A DNA stretch of 64,000 nt, from positions 62,001 to 126,000 of the forward strand of contig NZ_JACHHA010000004.1 of the NCBI RefSeq assembly GCF_014202495.1. Reading direction: 5' to 3'. This document shows, one piece after another, positions 37,789 to 47,705 of the stretch (position 1 is the stretch's first letter; each line of letters begins with the position of its first letter). A program made the translations under genes and the position numbers. Origin of the DNA: Cerasibacillus quisquiliarum (lineage in GTDB: Bacteria; Bacillota; Bacilli; Bacillales; Amphibacillaceae). The notes under the pieces were generated by a model that ran no database searches, was not told the origin of the DNA, and saw nothing but the letters and a program-made list of their open reading frames with translations.

Positions 37789-38282
37789 TATGATTCCACT
37801 TCCTTAATTTTGGCGTGATCCGCAATTTGGTTACGAAGTTTAAAGGCTTCTTCTTCGGGAAGTGCAGGAATTTCATGGAATGATCGCATCGTACCTATCT
37901 TAATTGTATAAAGATTGTACTTTCGAAGAATCGGACCTTGCTCTGCACTGACATACTGTACTTTTGTCATAGGAATGACATGATGTTTTCGCGTTAATAC
38001 ACCATGTGTTAAGCGCACATACTCCTCATCTATCCCATAACGCCAGTATTTATATAATAGAGGGGGTTCAATGAAAATAGACCATCCCCCAGAAATGACT
38101 GTCAATCCACTTAACACCCAAAGGACAACAATAATCCAGTGATACCAAGTAAAATGATAACCTGCCCAAATCAGTCCAGCTAAAATAGATAAAAAGATGA
38201 GATGACCAATAAAGTTACTGATTTTCCAAACGTCAACGGCTTGTTTGGAAATTCGATTTGTTGGTTCATGAATTGAAAACAT
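37788..38282 (-). CDS. ydbS: bacterial PH-domain membrane protein YdbS-like
   Basis: About 164 residues. A helix pair (about 25-75) is followed by one bPH2 domain with the hallmark VRLTHGVLTRKHHVIPMTKVQYVS. The open frame starts at a GTG three codons earlier, inside the ribosome site; AGGAG eight bases before the ATG at 38282 supports the later start. It is coupled to ydbT. Small cell-envelope protection protein by analogy. Confidence 0.85.
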   Translation of the reverse strand: MFSIHEPTNRISKQAVDVWKISNFIGHLIFLSILAGLIWAGYHFTWYHWIIVVLWVLSGLTVISGGWSIFIEPPLLYKYWRYGIDEEYVRLTHGVLTRKHHVIPMTKVQYVSAEQGPILRKYNLYTIKIGTMRSFHEIPALPEEEAFKLRNQIADHAKIKEVES

Positions 38283-38353
38283 AGGTACCACTCCTGTTAA
38301 AAAAATCTACATTATTTGCTACGATTAACATAGTAAAAAAGTTTCGTTCAGAC

Positions 38354-38378
38354 AAAAAAAGAGTATGTTTCTACATAC
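38354..38378 (-). terminator. terminator of the small membrane protein gene
   Basis: A 6-bp stem GTATGT/ACATAC with a four-base loop (38363-38378), followed on the minus strand by CTC and seven T (38360-38354). Confidence 0.7.
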
Positions 38379-38384
38379 CCTAGT

Positions 38385-38570
38385 TTAATTCATAAAATAT
38401 ATATAGCTTATAAATGTAATGAGATATATCAAAAAACTAGCCAAAGCTCCTTTTAAGAAGTTACTTAAATGCAAGCTTTTAGAAAGTCCATGTTTAATAA
38501 AATGCCCAGTGAACAAGACCATGGCAGAACCTAATGAAAGAACGATTACAATTATTAAAAACTTCTCCAT
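38385..38570 (-). CDS. small two-helix membrane protein of unknown function
   Basis: 61 residues with helices at about 3-24 and 38-58 and a short basic/serine hinge (HFIKHGLSKSLHLS). AAAGGA lies seven bases before the ATG and a terminator follows, so it is probably a real gene with its own short transcript. I do not recognise the family. Confidence 0.65.
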   Translation of the reverse strand: MEKFLIIVIVLSLGSAMVLFTGHFIKHGLSKSLHLSNFLKGALASFLIYLITFISYIYFMN

Positions 38571-38766
38571 CCTTATTTCCTTTCTTTAACACTTTTATAG
38601 CTAACAGTATTTTACCATAAGCTGATAACTCCTTCCAAAGTCGGATGATTATTCGGTCTCCCTAATGGTTTATTGTACAAAAAAAGCAAACGAAGTACAG
38701 ACGACGAATCTTTTTTCCTAAGCTATCATACATATAGTAGGGTGATTGAAAAAAAGGAGGAGTATC

Positions 38767-38937
38767 ATGTTAATCGAGTATGAATTATTTAAATGTATAG
38801 CACATGAACGGATTAAAAAACTGAAAAACGAAACCTATAAAAAAAAGCACCCAAAACAAAAACAACTTAAAATTAAATCAAAGCTTAAGCATTATGATTA
38901 TGAAGAAGAACGTCTTCGGTTCGCTCATAAATATTAA
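38767..38937 (+). CDS. small basic hypothetical protein
   Basis: 56 residues, about one third Lys/Arg, with a lysine-rich middle (KKKHPKQKQLKIKSKLKH) and a tyrosine/glutamate end. The ATG is preceded by AAAGGAGGAG, an excellent ribosome site; the frame continues upstream through that site and is not used. No domain recognised. The charge suggests nucleic-acid or ribosome binding, which is inference only. Confidence 0.6.
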   Translation: MLIEYELFKCIAHERIKKLKNETYKKKHPKQKQLKIKSKLKHYDYEEERLRFAHKY

Positions 38938-39078
38938 TTCATAATAAAATCCGGTCATCTGAACGACAGACCTATACTTGACACAAAACAAGGCAATTCC
39001 TTAAAATAAGAGAACATAAAGAATCGTATTCATATACCCCCATTCATCATATCAAACAATCGAAAGGGGACGTGTCAG

Positions 39079-40161
39079 ATGACTTGGGAATTATTTTTAT
39101 CAGAACAACATTTAAAAAAGCTAGGCATTGCCATTACTATATTCTTATTGTTTCTTCTGTTACGAAAAATCTTTGCTAAATATATTTATACTTTCCTATT
39201 ACGTATCAGTAAAAAAGCCCCGAACGATTTTTTCTCATATCTATTCGAATCATTTAAAAAACCGCTACAGTGGTTGTTTATCACCATTGGATTATATATC
39301 GCCGTTCGATATTATCCATACTTAAATCATCAAAGTGATAGCTTTGTTAAGCTGCTACGTGCATCAATCATCGCACTGATTGGTTGGGGTTTTTTCAATT
39401 TATCTTCTGGGTCACATCATCTCTTTCGAAAAATCAATGAAACAACAACGATACAGATTGATGATATTTTAATTCCATTTTTATCACGCATTTTGCAATT
39501 TATTGTCGTTGCCCTAACCATTAGTGTCATTTTACAAGAGCTTGATTATAAAATAGATGGTTTTATTGCTGGACTCGGTCTCGGTGGATTAGCGATATCA
39601 CTAGCGGCTAAAGAAGCATTAGCCAATCTTTTTGGAGGTATCGTATTAATCACTGAGAAACCATTTACAATTGGAGATTGGGTTATGACACCAAGTGTTG
39701 AAGGAACAGTCGAAGATATCTCCTTTCGCAGTACAAAAATACGTACCTTTTCACAAGCAATTGTCACGGTTCCAAACGCGACATTAGCGAATGAGCCGAT
39801 TACGAATTGGAGTAAAATGGGCAAACGGCAAATTAAATTTACAATTCGCGTGACGTATGATAACCCGGCTTCAAAAATTAAACATATTGTCCAGCGAATT
39901 GAACAGTTATTAAAATCGAACCCAGATATTCATCCAGAAACCATTCTCGTTTCTGCTGATACTTACCAGGAAGATGGAATTGATATATTTCTATATTTCT
40001 TTACAAAAACAACAGATTGGGAAGCATACCTAAATATCCGCCAACAAATTAATCTAGATATTTTAGAAATAATTGATGACGAAGAAGTGACAATTGCCAT
40101 TCCAAGCCGAAGATTATTAATGGACGATAAGGAATTCGAATCACTTAAAGATAAACGATAA
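39079..40161 (+). CDS. MscS-type small-conductance mechanosensitive channel
   Basis: 360 residues with four or five N-terminal helices. The pore helix and beta-domain junction (GLGLGGLAISLAAKEALANLFGGIVL then PFTIGDWV) near 165-205 are the MscS signature, with alternating glycine/alanine packing. A soluble C-terminal domain follows. It resembles B. subtilis YhdY/YkuT. It would release solutes on hypo-osmotic shock, useful in a salt-adapted bacterium. AAAGGGGA precedes the ATG. Confidence 0.9.
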   Translation: MTWELFLSEQHLKKLGIAITIFLLFLLLRKIFAKYIYTFLLRISKKAPNDFFSYLFESFKKPLQWLFITIGLYIAVRYYPYLNHQSDSFVKLLRASIIALIGWGFFNLSSGSHHLFRKINETTTIQIDDILIPFLSRILQFIVVALTISVILQELDYKIDGFIAGLGLGGLAISLAAKEALANLFGGIVLITEKPFTIGDWVMTPSVEGTVEDISFRSTKIRTFSQAIVTVPNATLANEPITNWSKMGKRQIKFTIRVTYDNPASKIKHIVQRIEQLLKSNPDIHPETILVSADTYQEDGIDIFLYFFTKTTDWEAYLNIRQQINLDILEIIDDEEVTIAIPSRRLLMDDKEFESLKDKR

Positions 40162-40181
40162 AAATAAACATAAAACACTTC

Positions 40182-40236
40182 AATGCGATGTCTCATATGA
40201 ATGAATCATCTTGAGAACATCGCATTTCTTATTTTT
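40182..40236 (+). terminator. terminator of the MscS gene
   Basis: A 14-bp stem with one bulge (40182-40195 with 40212-40226), followed by CTTATTTTT. Confidence 0.75.
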
Positions 40237-40457
40237 AGTTGGTTACTCAATAAATCTCCTATAAGTAGATAGCTTTATCAGTTGAATTTTTTCTCTTACA
40301 GTCGGTAAAAACATAACGACCGATTGCATATCTCCACCCAAACCCTTTCTCTTTACACCTATAAAAACAGATAAGAGCTTAAGTCCCTGTTGATTATTGC
40401 GTTTTTTATAAATAATGGTAAAATTTAAATAAAGTGAGTTTAGGAAGGGGTATCTAA

Positions 40458-41735
40458 ATGCAAAAGGTTAAAAATCGTTGGCTCATTGCTGCGGCTGCAC
40501 TTGGTATCCATATGTCAATCGGCTCTGCTTATGCATGGAGTGTTTTTACAAATCCACTAGCAACTCAATATAACTGGGAGACGACGCAAATTTCACTTAT
40601 TTTTAGTATCGCTATTTTTTTCCTAGGTACGTCTGCTGCATTTATGGGAAGGTTCGTCGAAAAACACGGGCCTAGACGATCTGGGATGTTAGCAGCGTTA
40701 TTTTTTGGACTGGGGGTCGCTGGATCAGGCTTAGCTACATTATTGGAATCATTATATCTTTTATATTTTTTCTACGGAATAATTGGTGGAATTGGTTTAG
40801 GAATAGGCTATATTGCGCCCGTATCAACACTTGTTAAGTGGTTTCCTGACAGACGTGGTCTAGCTACTGGACTAGCAATTATGGGCTTTGGATTCGCTTC
40901 ACTTATTAGTGGTCCAGCAAGCGAATATTTAATAACAAAAGTTGGCATACCACATACATTTTTTATTCTCGGGTCAATTTATTTTATTATTATGACGCTA
41001 TCTGCTCTCTATTTAGCACCACCACCAAAGGATTGGCAACCTAAAGGCTTCATCCAAGCGAAAGAAACTAACAAACTCAAGATAAAACAAGACTTGGCTC
41101 AGCTAACTGCTCAAGAAGCGATAAAAACGCGACGCTTCTGGATGCTTTGGTTTATGCTTTTTATCAATATTACATGTGGGATTGCTATTATATCTGTCGC
41201 ATCACCAATGGCTCAAGAAATTACCGGTATGACTGCATTAGCTGCTGCTACAATGGTCGGTGTTATGGGACTTTTTAACGGGGCGGGTAGAATTTTCTGG
41301 GCCTTTCTTTCCGATTATATTGGTAGACCAAATGTATACACAGTCTTTTTCGTTATTCAAGTGATTGCCTTTCTACTCATACCGTTCACAAGTCAGCCTA
41401 TTTTATTTCAAATATTAACTTTTGTTATTATGACATGTTATGGAGGCGGTTTTTCTTCAATCCCTGCTTATATTGGTGATATTTTTGGAACGAAACAACT
41501 TGGAGCAATTCACGGTTATATTTTAACCGCTTGGGCAATGGCAGGTATAGTTGGTCCACTGTTACTGTCATTCATCTACGATACGTCGAATAGTTATAAT
41601 GTCACAATGCTTATATTTGCCATTCTCTTTTCACTGGCGTTAATTATCTCATTATGGATTCGTATTGATTTGAAAAAACTGCAAAAGAAACAGCAAAAAT
41701 CAAGCCCTAATGTTTCTTTCTCGAAGCAATTGTAG
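40458..41735 (+). CDS. OFA-family MFS transporter (oxalate/formate antiporter type)
   Basis: 425 residues, 12 helices. The OFA opening SIGSAYAWSVFTNPLATQYNW near 22-42 is characteristic, as is the PDRRGLATGLAIMGFG segment near 132. OFA proteins exchange or import small carboxylates such as oxalate and formate. It is followed 56 bases later by an FdhF/YdeP-type oxidoreductase and then fdhD, so transport of formate or a related acid into that pathway is a fair inference. The ATG has AGGAAGGGG. Confidence 0.87.
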   Translation: MQKVKNRWLIAAAALGIHMSIGSAYAWSVFTNPLATQYNWETTQISLIFSIAIFFLGTSAAFMGRFVEKHGPRRSGMLAALFFGLGVAGSGLATLLESLYLLYFFYGIIGGIGLGIGYIAPVSTLVKWFPDRRGLATGLAIMGFGFASLISGPASEYLITKVGIPHTFFILGSIYFIIMTLSALYLAPPPKDWQPKGFIQAKETNKLKIKQDLAQLTAQEAIKTRRFWMLWFMLFINITCGIAIISVASPMAQEITGMTALAAATMVGVMGLFNGAGRIFWAFLSDYIGRPNVYTVFFVIQVIAFLLIPFTSQPILFQILTFVIMTCYGGGFSSIPAYIGDIFGTKQLGAIHGYILTAWAMAGIVGPLLLSFIYDTSNSYNVTMLIFAILFSLALIISLWIRIDLKKLQKKQQKSSPNVSFSKQL

Positions 41736-41791
41736 TATTATTCTAAATAATAGACCTTATCTTTATAATATCTTTAATTGGAGGGGTTAAC

Positions 41792-44143
41792 ATGGGAAAG
41801 ACAAAACATACAGGACCAATGAAGCTTCCTAAAAAACCTGATCCAAGTCTTTGGGTGAGCAAAGTGCCGTTCGGTTTAGGTAAAATAAAACCGCATCATG
41901 TGCGTGATACGTTAAAAGTTATTTGGGAAAATAAAGGTAATCTCCCATATGCCACGCGTATTTTAACACAAGGGGTTTGTGATGGGTGTGCACTTGGTGT
42001 TTCTGGACTGAAGGATCAAACATTAAAAGGGCCACATCTCTGTACGACAAGACTCAATGTCCTTCGTTTAAATACGATGGGACCAATGAAGGAAGATATC
42101 ATTCATAAAGATATCGACGACCTTCGTCAATTATCAAGTACCGAATTACGAAAGCTCGGTCGCATACCGTACCCACTTATTCGTCGAGCAGGCGAACGCC
42201 GTTTTAAGCGGATTTCTTGGGATGAAGCGTTGGATACCATTTCCAATAAAATGAAAGCGCTTAACCCAAAGCAATACGCGTTCTATTTAACGTCGCGTGG
42301 GATTACGAATGAAGTATATTACACCGCCGCGAAAGTCGCACGCTTTCTAGGTACAAATAATATTGACAATGCATCACGTATTTGCCACTCACCATCAAAA
42401 ACAGCATTAAATCGTTCACTTGGAATTGGCGCATCAAGCTGTAATTATAAAGACTGGATTGGTACAGATGTCCTCCTATTCTGGGGCTCTGTAGCCGCTA
42501 ATAACCAACCTGTTTCGACAAAGTATATGTATGCTGCAAAACGCAAAGGAACAAAAATCATTATCATTAACCCTTATTATGAGCCATCAATGGAAAAATA
42601 TTGGATTCCTTCCGTTGCTGAATCAGCTTTATTCGGGACAAAAATTGCTGATGATATATATCAAGTAAATATCGGTGGTGATATCGCCTTTATGCACGGT
42701 ATTATGAAACATTGGTTTTTAATGGAGAAAGAGAAAAAAGGCTCTGCTATCAATCATGACTTCGTTCAAAAGCATGTTAATCATTATGACGCATTACGTG
42801 AGAAAGTCATGAGCTATGATTGGGAAACACTTGAAAAATCTTCTGGTCTATCCCGAAAACGAATGAAAGAATTAGCAGAACTACTCGCTCATGCCAAATC
42901 AGCTGTCTTCGTCTGGTCCATGGGATTAACACAACATCGTTTTGGCACGGACAATATTTCACAAGTGGCTAATCTTGCCCTGCTGAGAGGTTTTATAGGA
43001 CGAGAACATTGTGGTCTAATGCCAATCCGTGGCCATTCGGGTGTGCAAGGCTCGGGAGAAATGGGAGCCGACCCATTCGTCCTTCCAGGTGGAAATATGG
43101 ATGAAGAAAACCGTAAACGAGTTGAAAAAGTATGGGGGTTTAAGATTCCGAAATGGCAAGGTGATATCGTTGGTGTCACATTAGAAAATGCCTTACTTCC
43201 TGAAGATCATGAGCGAAAATTAAAGCTATATTATTTATCTGGTGGAAACTTTTTAGAAACGATGCCTGATCCTGAATTTGTAGAAAAATGTTTATCCCAA
43301 GTCGATATCCGTGTACATCAAGATATTATTTTTAACACTTCAACATTTGTAGATGCGAAAGAAGCAGTCATTGTACTTCCAGCTATGACACGCTATGAAC
43401 AACCTGGAGGAGGAACATCAACTTCTACTGAAAGAATGGTCTATTTTTCTCCTGAAATTAAAGGACCTCGCATTGAAGAAGCACGATGCGAGTGGGAAAT
43501 TTACGTTGATTTGGCTAAACGTGTAAAACCAGAGTTAGCTCATTTAATAGATTTTACAGATGCCGAACAAATACGTGAAGAAATTGCTAAAGCAGCACCT
43601 AACTATGATGGTATTCAACACTTGAAGAATAAGGGTGATGTATTTCAGTGGGGCGGTGCATGGCTATGTGAAGATGGTGTGTGCCCAACACCAGATGGAA
43701 AAGGTAATTTAATACCTGTTGAAATTCCGGAACTAAGAAAGCCCGCGGGACATTTTTATGTAACAACGCGTCGAGGCAAGCAGTTTAATTCAATGATTTA
43801 TGGTGAAACAGATCCCTTTAATGATGCAGATCGCTATGATGTATTAATCAATGAAAACGATGCTAAGGAACTCGATATTTCAAATGGAGAGGCCATCGTT
43901 GTTTACAACAAACTCGGGTCGTTTACAGGACATGCCAAATTTGCCCCGATAAAAACGGGAAATATCGGGCTCCATTGGCCAGAAGGTAACGTTTTAATTG
44001 AAAAAGGTGTTTATGAGACGTTCGCGGGAATTCCAGAATATCAAGCACCAGCCATTGTAGAAAAAGCTGAAACATATTACGCACAGAAAGATACGAAATA
44101 TGTTGAAAAGCGTGTTGCCGAACTTGAAACGGAACCAAGTTAG
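41792..44143 (+). CDS. FdhF/YdeP-family molybdopterin oxidoreductase
   Basis: 783 residues. The N-terminal cysteine region GVCDGCALG...HLCTTRL (near 61-87) is the reduced iron-sulfur motif typical of the YdeP/FdhF-like group rather than the classical four-cysteine formate dehydrogenase motif. The molybdopterin domain follows (YLTSRGITNEVYYTAAK; SRICHSPS; MPIRGHSGVQGSGEMG), then the C-terminal molydopterin-dinucleotide-binding domain (LINENDAKELDISNGE). No selenocysteine codon is evident. Adjacent fdhD, needed to sulfurate formate dehydrogenase cofactors, supports a formate-type enzyme, but the physiological substrate of this family is unsettled. No electron-transfer subunit is encoded next to it. 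Confidence 0.88.
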   Translation: MGKTKHTGPMKLPKKPDPSLWVSKVPFGLGKIKPHHVRDTLKVIWENKGNLPYATRILTQGVCDGCALGVSGLKDQTLKGPHLCTTRLNVLRLNTMGPMKEDIIHKDIDDLRQLSSTELRKLGRIPYPLIRRAGERRFKRISWDEALDTISNKMKALNPKQYAFYLTSRGITNEVYYTAAKVARFLGTNNIDNASRICHSPSKTALNRSLGIGASSCNYKDWIGTDVLLFWGSVAANNQPVSTKYMYAAKRKGTKIIIINPYYEPSMEKYWIPSVAESALFGTKIADDIYQVNIGGDIAFMHGIMKHWFLMEKEKKGSAINHDFVQKHVNHYDALREKVMSYDWETLEKSSGLSRKRMKELAELLAHAKSAVFVWSMGLTQHRFGTDNISQVANLALLRGFIGREHCGLMPIRGHSGVQGSGEMGADPFVLPGGNMDEENRKRVEKVWGFKIPKWQGDIVGVTLENALLPEDHERKLKLYYLSGGNFLETMPDPEFVEKCLSQVDIRVHQDIIFNTSTFVDAKEAVIVLPAMTRYEQPGGGTSTSTERMVYFSPEIKGPRIEEARCEWEIYVDLAKRVKPELAHLIDFTDAEQIREEIAKAAPNYDGIQHLKNKGDVFQWGGAWLCEDGVCPTPDGKGNLIPVEIPELRKPAGHFYVTTRRGKQFNSMIYGETDPFNDADRYDVLINENDAKELDISNGEAIVVYNKLGSFTGHAKFAPIKTGNIGLHWPEGNVLIEKGVYETFAGIPEYQAPAIVEKAETYYAQKDTKYVEKRVAELETEPS

Positions 44144-44161
44144 TATATGGAGGGGGAGAAA

Positions 44162-44950
44162 TTGCGCATCACTCACGACGGTTGGGAAATCATACGCTAT
44201 GAAGAGAACACCCCAATTCGTAAACAAGATACATTAGCAGTAGAGTTACCTCTTACGATTCAATTAAATGGCCATGAGTTTGCCACCATGGTGTGTTCTC
44301 CTAGCGATTTGGCTGATTTAGTTTGTGGATTTTTGGCATCTGAAGGTATTATATACACGTTAGATGAGCTTCAAGAGCTATCTATTGATATAGAACGTGG
44401 ATTTGCCTATGTCACATTAAATCGCACGATTGATCCTAAAAAATACGATCAGTCAAAGCGATTTATCGGATCATGTTGTGGGAAAAGTCGACAGTTTTAC
44501 TTTAAAAGTGATGTTCGAACAGCCAAAACAATTAGACATGCATTAACCATTACCCCTTCAGCATGTTATCATTTGATGAACGAGATGCAAGCCATGTCTA
44601 ATATATTTCACCAAACAGGAAACATGCACAATGCTGCTTTATGTACAGTTGATAAGATCTTGTTTATGCGCCATGATATCGGGCGTCATAATGCTCTTGA
44701 CAAAATATACGGAAGTATCATACGTAATCGATTAAGTGTTCGTGATAAGGTCATAGTCTTTAGCGGGAGGGTCTCCTCAGAAGTCCTACTAAAAATATCC
44801 AAAATAGGCGTTGGCATCTTGCTATCAAAATCGGCACCAACAGATTTAGCGATTAAATTAGCAAATGATTTAGGTATTACAGTAGCAGGTTTTATTCGCG
44901 GAGAAAAAATGAATGTCTATTCTCATTCCAAAAGAATTGTTAATGATTAA
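44162..44950 (+). CDS. fdhD: FdhD sulfur carrier for molybdenum cofactor
   Basis: About 262 residues with the FdhD pattern: ADLVCGFLASEGII near 55-70, the cysteine motif IGSCCGKS near 105, the MHNAALC stretch, DIGRHNALDKI, and the C-terminal GVGILLSKSAPTDLAIKLA. FdhD passes sulfur from IscS to the Mo cofactor of formate dehydrogenase-type enzymes. An ATG at 44147 opens the frame, but GGAGGGGGAG lies within it and is well placed for a TTG at 44162, which I prefer. It follows the oxidoreductase gene directly. Confidence 0.9.
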   Translation: MRITHDGWEIIRYEENTPIRKQDTLAVELPLTIQLNGHEFATMVCSPSDLADLVCGFLASEGIIYTLDELQELSIDIERGFAYVTLNRTIDPKKYDQSKRFIGSCCGKSRQFYFKSDVRTAKTIRHALTITPSACYHLMNEMQAMSNIFHQTGNMHNAALCTVDKILFMRHDIGRHNALDKIYGSIIRNRLSVRDKVIVFSGRVSSEVLLKISKIGVGILLSKSAPTDLAIKLANDLGITVAGFIRGEKMNVYSHSKRIVND

Positions 44951-44978
44951 ATCGTTCTATTCATCTCATTATTAATAT

Positions 44979-45004
44979 AGCAGGGAAAGTTCCACTTCCC
45001 TGCT
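44979..45004. terminator. terminator between convergent fdhD and rlmN-like genes
   Basis: A perfect 9-bp stem (44979-44987 with 44996-45004) and an 8-base loop. The T-tract is poor on both sides. Confidence 0.6.
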
Positions 45005-45066
45005 TGTATATTTGATGCAAATTTAGATCGTTCCATTGGATGTCAACGCCTCTACTAATATCATTG

Positions 45067-46134
45067 TTAGCTATGTGGACGTCTTTTATTAATTTGTTTG
45101 CTGCGAAGCTGACCGCAGGCTGCATCAATGTCAGCACCATTTTCCCAACGTATACCACATGGAATACCTTCTCTTTTCAATGTTTCATAAAAAGCTTGAA
45201 TCGTCTCCGAATGGCTCCGCTGATATTCACTATGTTCATCGACTGTATTGTATGGAATGAGATTGACATACGCTAAGTGACGATGATCTTTTAATAGCTC
45301 AGCAAGCTGTAACGCCTCTTCTTCTCGATCATTTATATCTCTAAGCATAATATATTCATACGTAATCCGACGATTCGTCTTATCCAAATAATATTGCACT
45401 GCATCCATTAATTTTTCAATTGGAAAAGCACGATTAATTTTCATAATCCGTGTTCTTAGATCATTATTCGGTGCATGAAGCGAAATAGCTAAATTCACTT
45501 GAGAATTTAAATCTGCAAACTGATAAATTTTATGAGCTAAACCACTCGTTGATACGGTAATATGACGTGCTCCTATCGACAATCCCTTTCGGTCATTTAC
45601 AACCGTTAAGAAATTAACCAAGTTATCAAAGTTATCAAACGGTTCACCAATCCCCATAACAACAATATGGCTAACACGTTCGTTTTTTCCTTGTTGATCA
45701 AGATGGGCTTGAACTTTCATAATCTGTCCGACAATCTCACCAGCAGTCAAGTCACGGCTCTTTCTTAACAAACCACTCGCACAAAAAGAACAGCCAATAT
45801 TACAACCGACTTGTGTCGTTACACAAACCGATAAACCGTAGTTAAACCGCATTAAGACCGTCTCAATTAAATTGCCATCTGCCAACTTAAATAAAAATTT
45901 AATTGTTCCGTCTTTCGACTCTTGCCTTAGTTGTTCTTCAAGAATTTCTATCGTGAAATGTTCTTCTAATAGGGCTATACATTCTTTATTGACGTTATGC
46001 ATCTCGGAAAAATGTTTCACACGCTTTTTATAAAGCCAATCCCATACTTGTTGAGCGCGAAACTTCTTCTCCCCATGTTCAACGAGCCATTCTTGTAATT
46101 GTTCATATGTGAAACCATAAATGGACTGTTTCAT
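45067..46134 (-). CDS. rlmN: RlmN-family radical SAM rRNA/tRNA adenine-C2 methyltransferase
   Basis: 355 residues. The radical SAM cluster CxxxCxxC is CNIGCSFC at 111-118. The GMGEPFDN-type SAM motif appears as [12 protein letters not shown] follows, and the conserved methyl-transfer cysteine lies in DIDAACGQL near the C-terminus. RlmN methylates A2503 of 23S rRNA and A37 of some tRNAs. The usual Bacillus rlmN lies beside prpC/prkC/rsgA, which are absent here, so this may be a second, RlmN/Cfr-related copy. The segment LLRKSRD after the cluster differs from the LGGLKR of standard Bacillus RlmN as I recall it. Confidence 0.85.
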   Translation of the reverse strand: MKQSIYGFTYEQLQEWLVEHGEKKFRAQQVWDWLYKKRVKHFSEMHNVNKECIALLEEHFTIEILEEQLRQESKDGTIKFLFKLADGNLIETVLMRFNYGLSVCVTTQVGCNIGCSFCASGLLRKSRDLTAGEIVGQIMKVQAHLDQQGKNERVSHIVVMGIGEPFDNFDNLVNFLTVVNDRKGLSIGARHITVSTSGLAHKIYQFADLNSQVNLAISLHAPNNDLRTRIMKINRAFPIEKLMDAVQYYLDKTNRRITYEYIMLRDINDREEEALQLAELLKDHRHLAYVNLIPYNTVDEHSEYQRSHSETIQAFYETLKREGIPCGIRWENGADIDAACGQLRSKQINKRRPHS

Positions 46135-46307
46135 TATTTGAAAAAACCTCTTTTCTCATATTCACTGCAAAAACGTATACCATCTATCTATAGTATCAAA
46201 ATATCATTTGAACGCAAATTAAACATTTAACAAAAATCAAGAAGTTTGTCTTGTATTTGTGTATTCTGCATAATAAAGACAATAGGTTTTTTTAGGAGGA
46301 TATTTCA

Positions 46308-47312
46308 TTGATAGCTAAACGATTTAAACATATTCCACTATCCATCCTTGATCTAGCCCCTATTAAGGAAGGTTCAACTGCTAGAGATGCCTTATTAGAA
46401 ACCGTTGATTTAGCTCAACATGCTGACAAATGGGGCTTTAAGCGATATTGGTTGGCAGAACATCATAACATGCCTGGCATTGCTAGCTCAGCAACATCTG
46501 TTCTAATTGCCCATGTTGCAGAGAAAACGAAGCATTTGCGCGTCGGTGCTGGTGGCATTATGCTACCCAACCACGCCGCACTTGTCATTGCTGAACAATT
46601 CGGCACGCTTGAATCACTTTTTCCTGGAAGAATTGATCTTGGTCTAGGAAGAGCACCGGGAACTGACCAAATGACAGCCTATGCTTTAAGACGTGATTTA
46701 AAGCAACGTGTCGAAGAATTTCCTGATCAGGTAGAAGAATTAGAAGCATATTTTACTGGTACAGGAATCGTGCGTGCCTTTCCAGGTGAAGGTTTAGATA
46801 TTCCAATTTGGTTACTCGGCTCAAGTGGATTTAGTGCCAGACTAGCAGCAGAAAAAGGACTTCCTTTCTCATTTGCAAGTCATTTTTCACCTAACAATAC
46901 AATCCCAGCACTTAATATTTATCGTGATTTATTTAAGCCATCAGAACAGTTAGCAAAACCGTATGCAATGCTTGGCATAAATGTTATTGCCGCAGATTCT
47001 GATGAAGAAGCTCAATTTCTTGCCACGTCTTCAGAACAACAGTTTTTAAGTTTACGCCGCGGTCGACCGACAACGCTTAAACCACCTGTGTCTAACTTAG
47101 AAGAAATGTGTACACCTTCTGAATGGATAGCTGTTAAAAACAGCTTAACATCTGGCTCAACAATCGTTGGTAGTCCAGAGACGGTTAAGCGTGGATTAGA
47201 AAACTTTATAGAAAAAACAAATGCAGACGAGCTCATTATTCATACACAAATTTTTGATCATAAAGCACGACTTCGCTCCTATGAAATTATTGCTGAGTTC
47301 ATGGAGGCATAG
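46308..47312 (+). CDS. luciferase-like (LLM class) flavin-dependent oxidoreductase
   Basis: 334 residues starting at a TTG that follows AGGAGG. The start [37 protein letters not shown] and [15 protein letters not shown] are typical of the bacterial-luciferase-like subgroup annotated as MsnO8 family in many Bacilli. The fold is a TIM barrel that uses reduced FMN. Substrate unknown. It is a single gene with its own terminator. Confidence 0.88.
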   Translation: MIAKRFKHIPLSILDLAPIKEGSTARDALLETVDLAQHADKWGFKRYWLAEHHNMPGIASSATSVLIAHVAEKTKHLRVGAGGIMLPNHAALVIAEQFGTLESLFPGRIDLGLGRAPGTDQMTAYALRRDLKQRVEEFPDQVEELEAYFTGTGIVRAFPGEGLDIPIWLLGSSGFSARLAAEKGLPFSFASHFSPNNTIPALNIYRDLFKPSEQLAKPYAMLGINVIAADSDEEAQFLATSSEQQFLSLRRGRPTTLKPPVSNLEEMCTPSEWIAVKNSLTSGSTIVGSPETVKRGLENFIEKTNADELIIHTQIFDHKARLRSYEIIAEFMEA

Positions 47313-47338
47313 GAAATAGAAGTCATAGAAATCAATGA

Positions 47339-47375
47339 GGCGGAGAAAACAAATACATGTTTCTCCGCCTTTTTT
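47339..47375 (+). terminator. terminator of the LLM oxidoreductase gene
   Basis: An 11-12-bp stem (47339-47350 with 47359-47369) followed by six T. Confidence 0.9.
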
Positions 47376-47390
47376 ATTTATTGGCTTTTA

Positions 47391-47705
47391 TTAGGAAAGA
47401 GCTTTTAGTCCGACAACACCTGTAATAATGAGAACTAAACTCGCTACACGAGACCAACTTTTTGAATCACCAAAGAATAGCATATTAATAATAACTGCCC
47501 CTGCAGTTCCTAGCCCCATAAAGACAGCATAAGCGATACTGACAGGCAAGTATTTAAATGAAAGATAAATAAGGGCAAATGATAACCCTAATCCGCCGAA
47601 ATAAATGAGTGCATTTTTTAAATTACGTCTTTGACTAAATACATTCAATCCCCAAACACCTACCAATTCCGCAGTAGCTGCTAGTAATACGTATACCCAA
47701 CCCAT
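47391..47705 (-). CDS. SMR-family multidrug efflux subunit (second of pair)
   Basis: 104 residues, four helices. The essential membrane glutamate is Glu13 (AATAELVGVWGLN), and the conserved IAYAVFMGLGTAGAV lies in helix 3. Such short proteins work as dimers; here a second, longer SMR gene abuts upstream, so a heterodimer like YkkCD, YvdRS or EbrAB is likely. The start overlaps the stop of that gene. The transcript likely begins at the operator region at 48.13 kb. Confidence 0.88.
   Translation of the reverse strand: MGWVYVLLAATAELVGVWGLNVFSQRRNLKNALIYFGGLGLSFALIYLSFKYLPVSIAYAVFMGLGTAGAVIINMLFFGDSKSWSRVASLVLIITGVVGLKALS

Noticed and set aside
42889-43179. Open frame antisense to the FdhF-like gene
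   Set aside because: Shadow frame of a strongly conserved coding region, without a translation signal.
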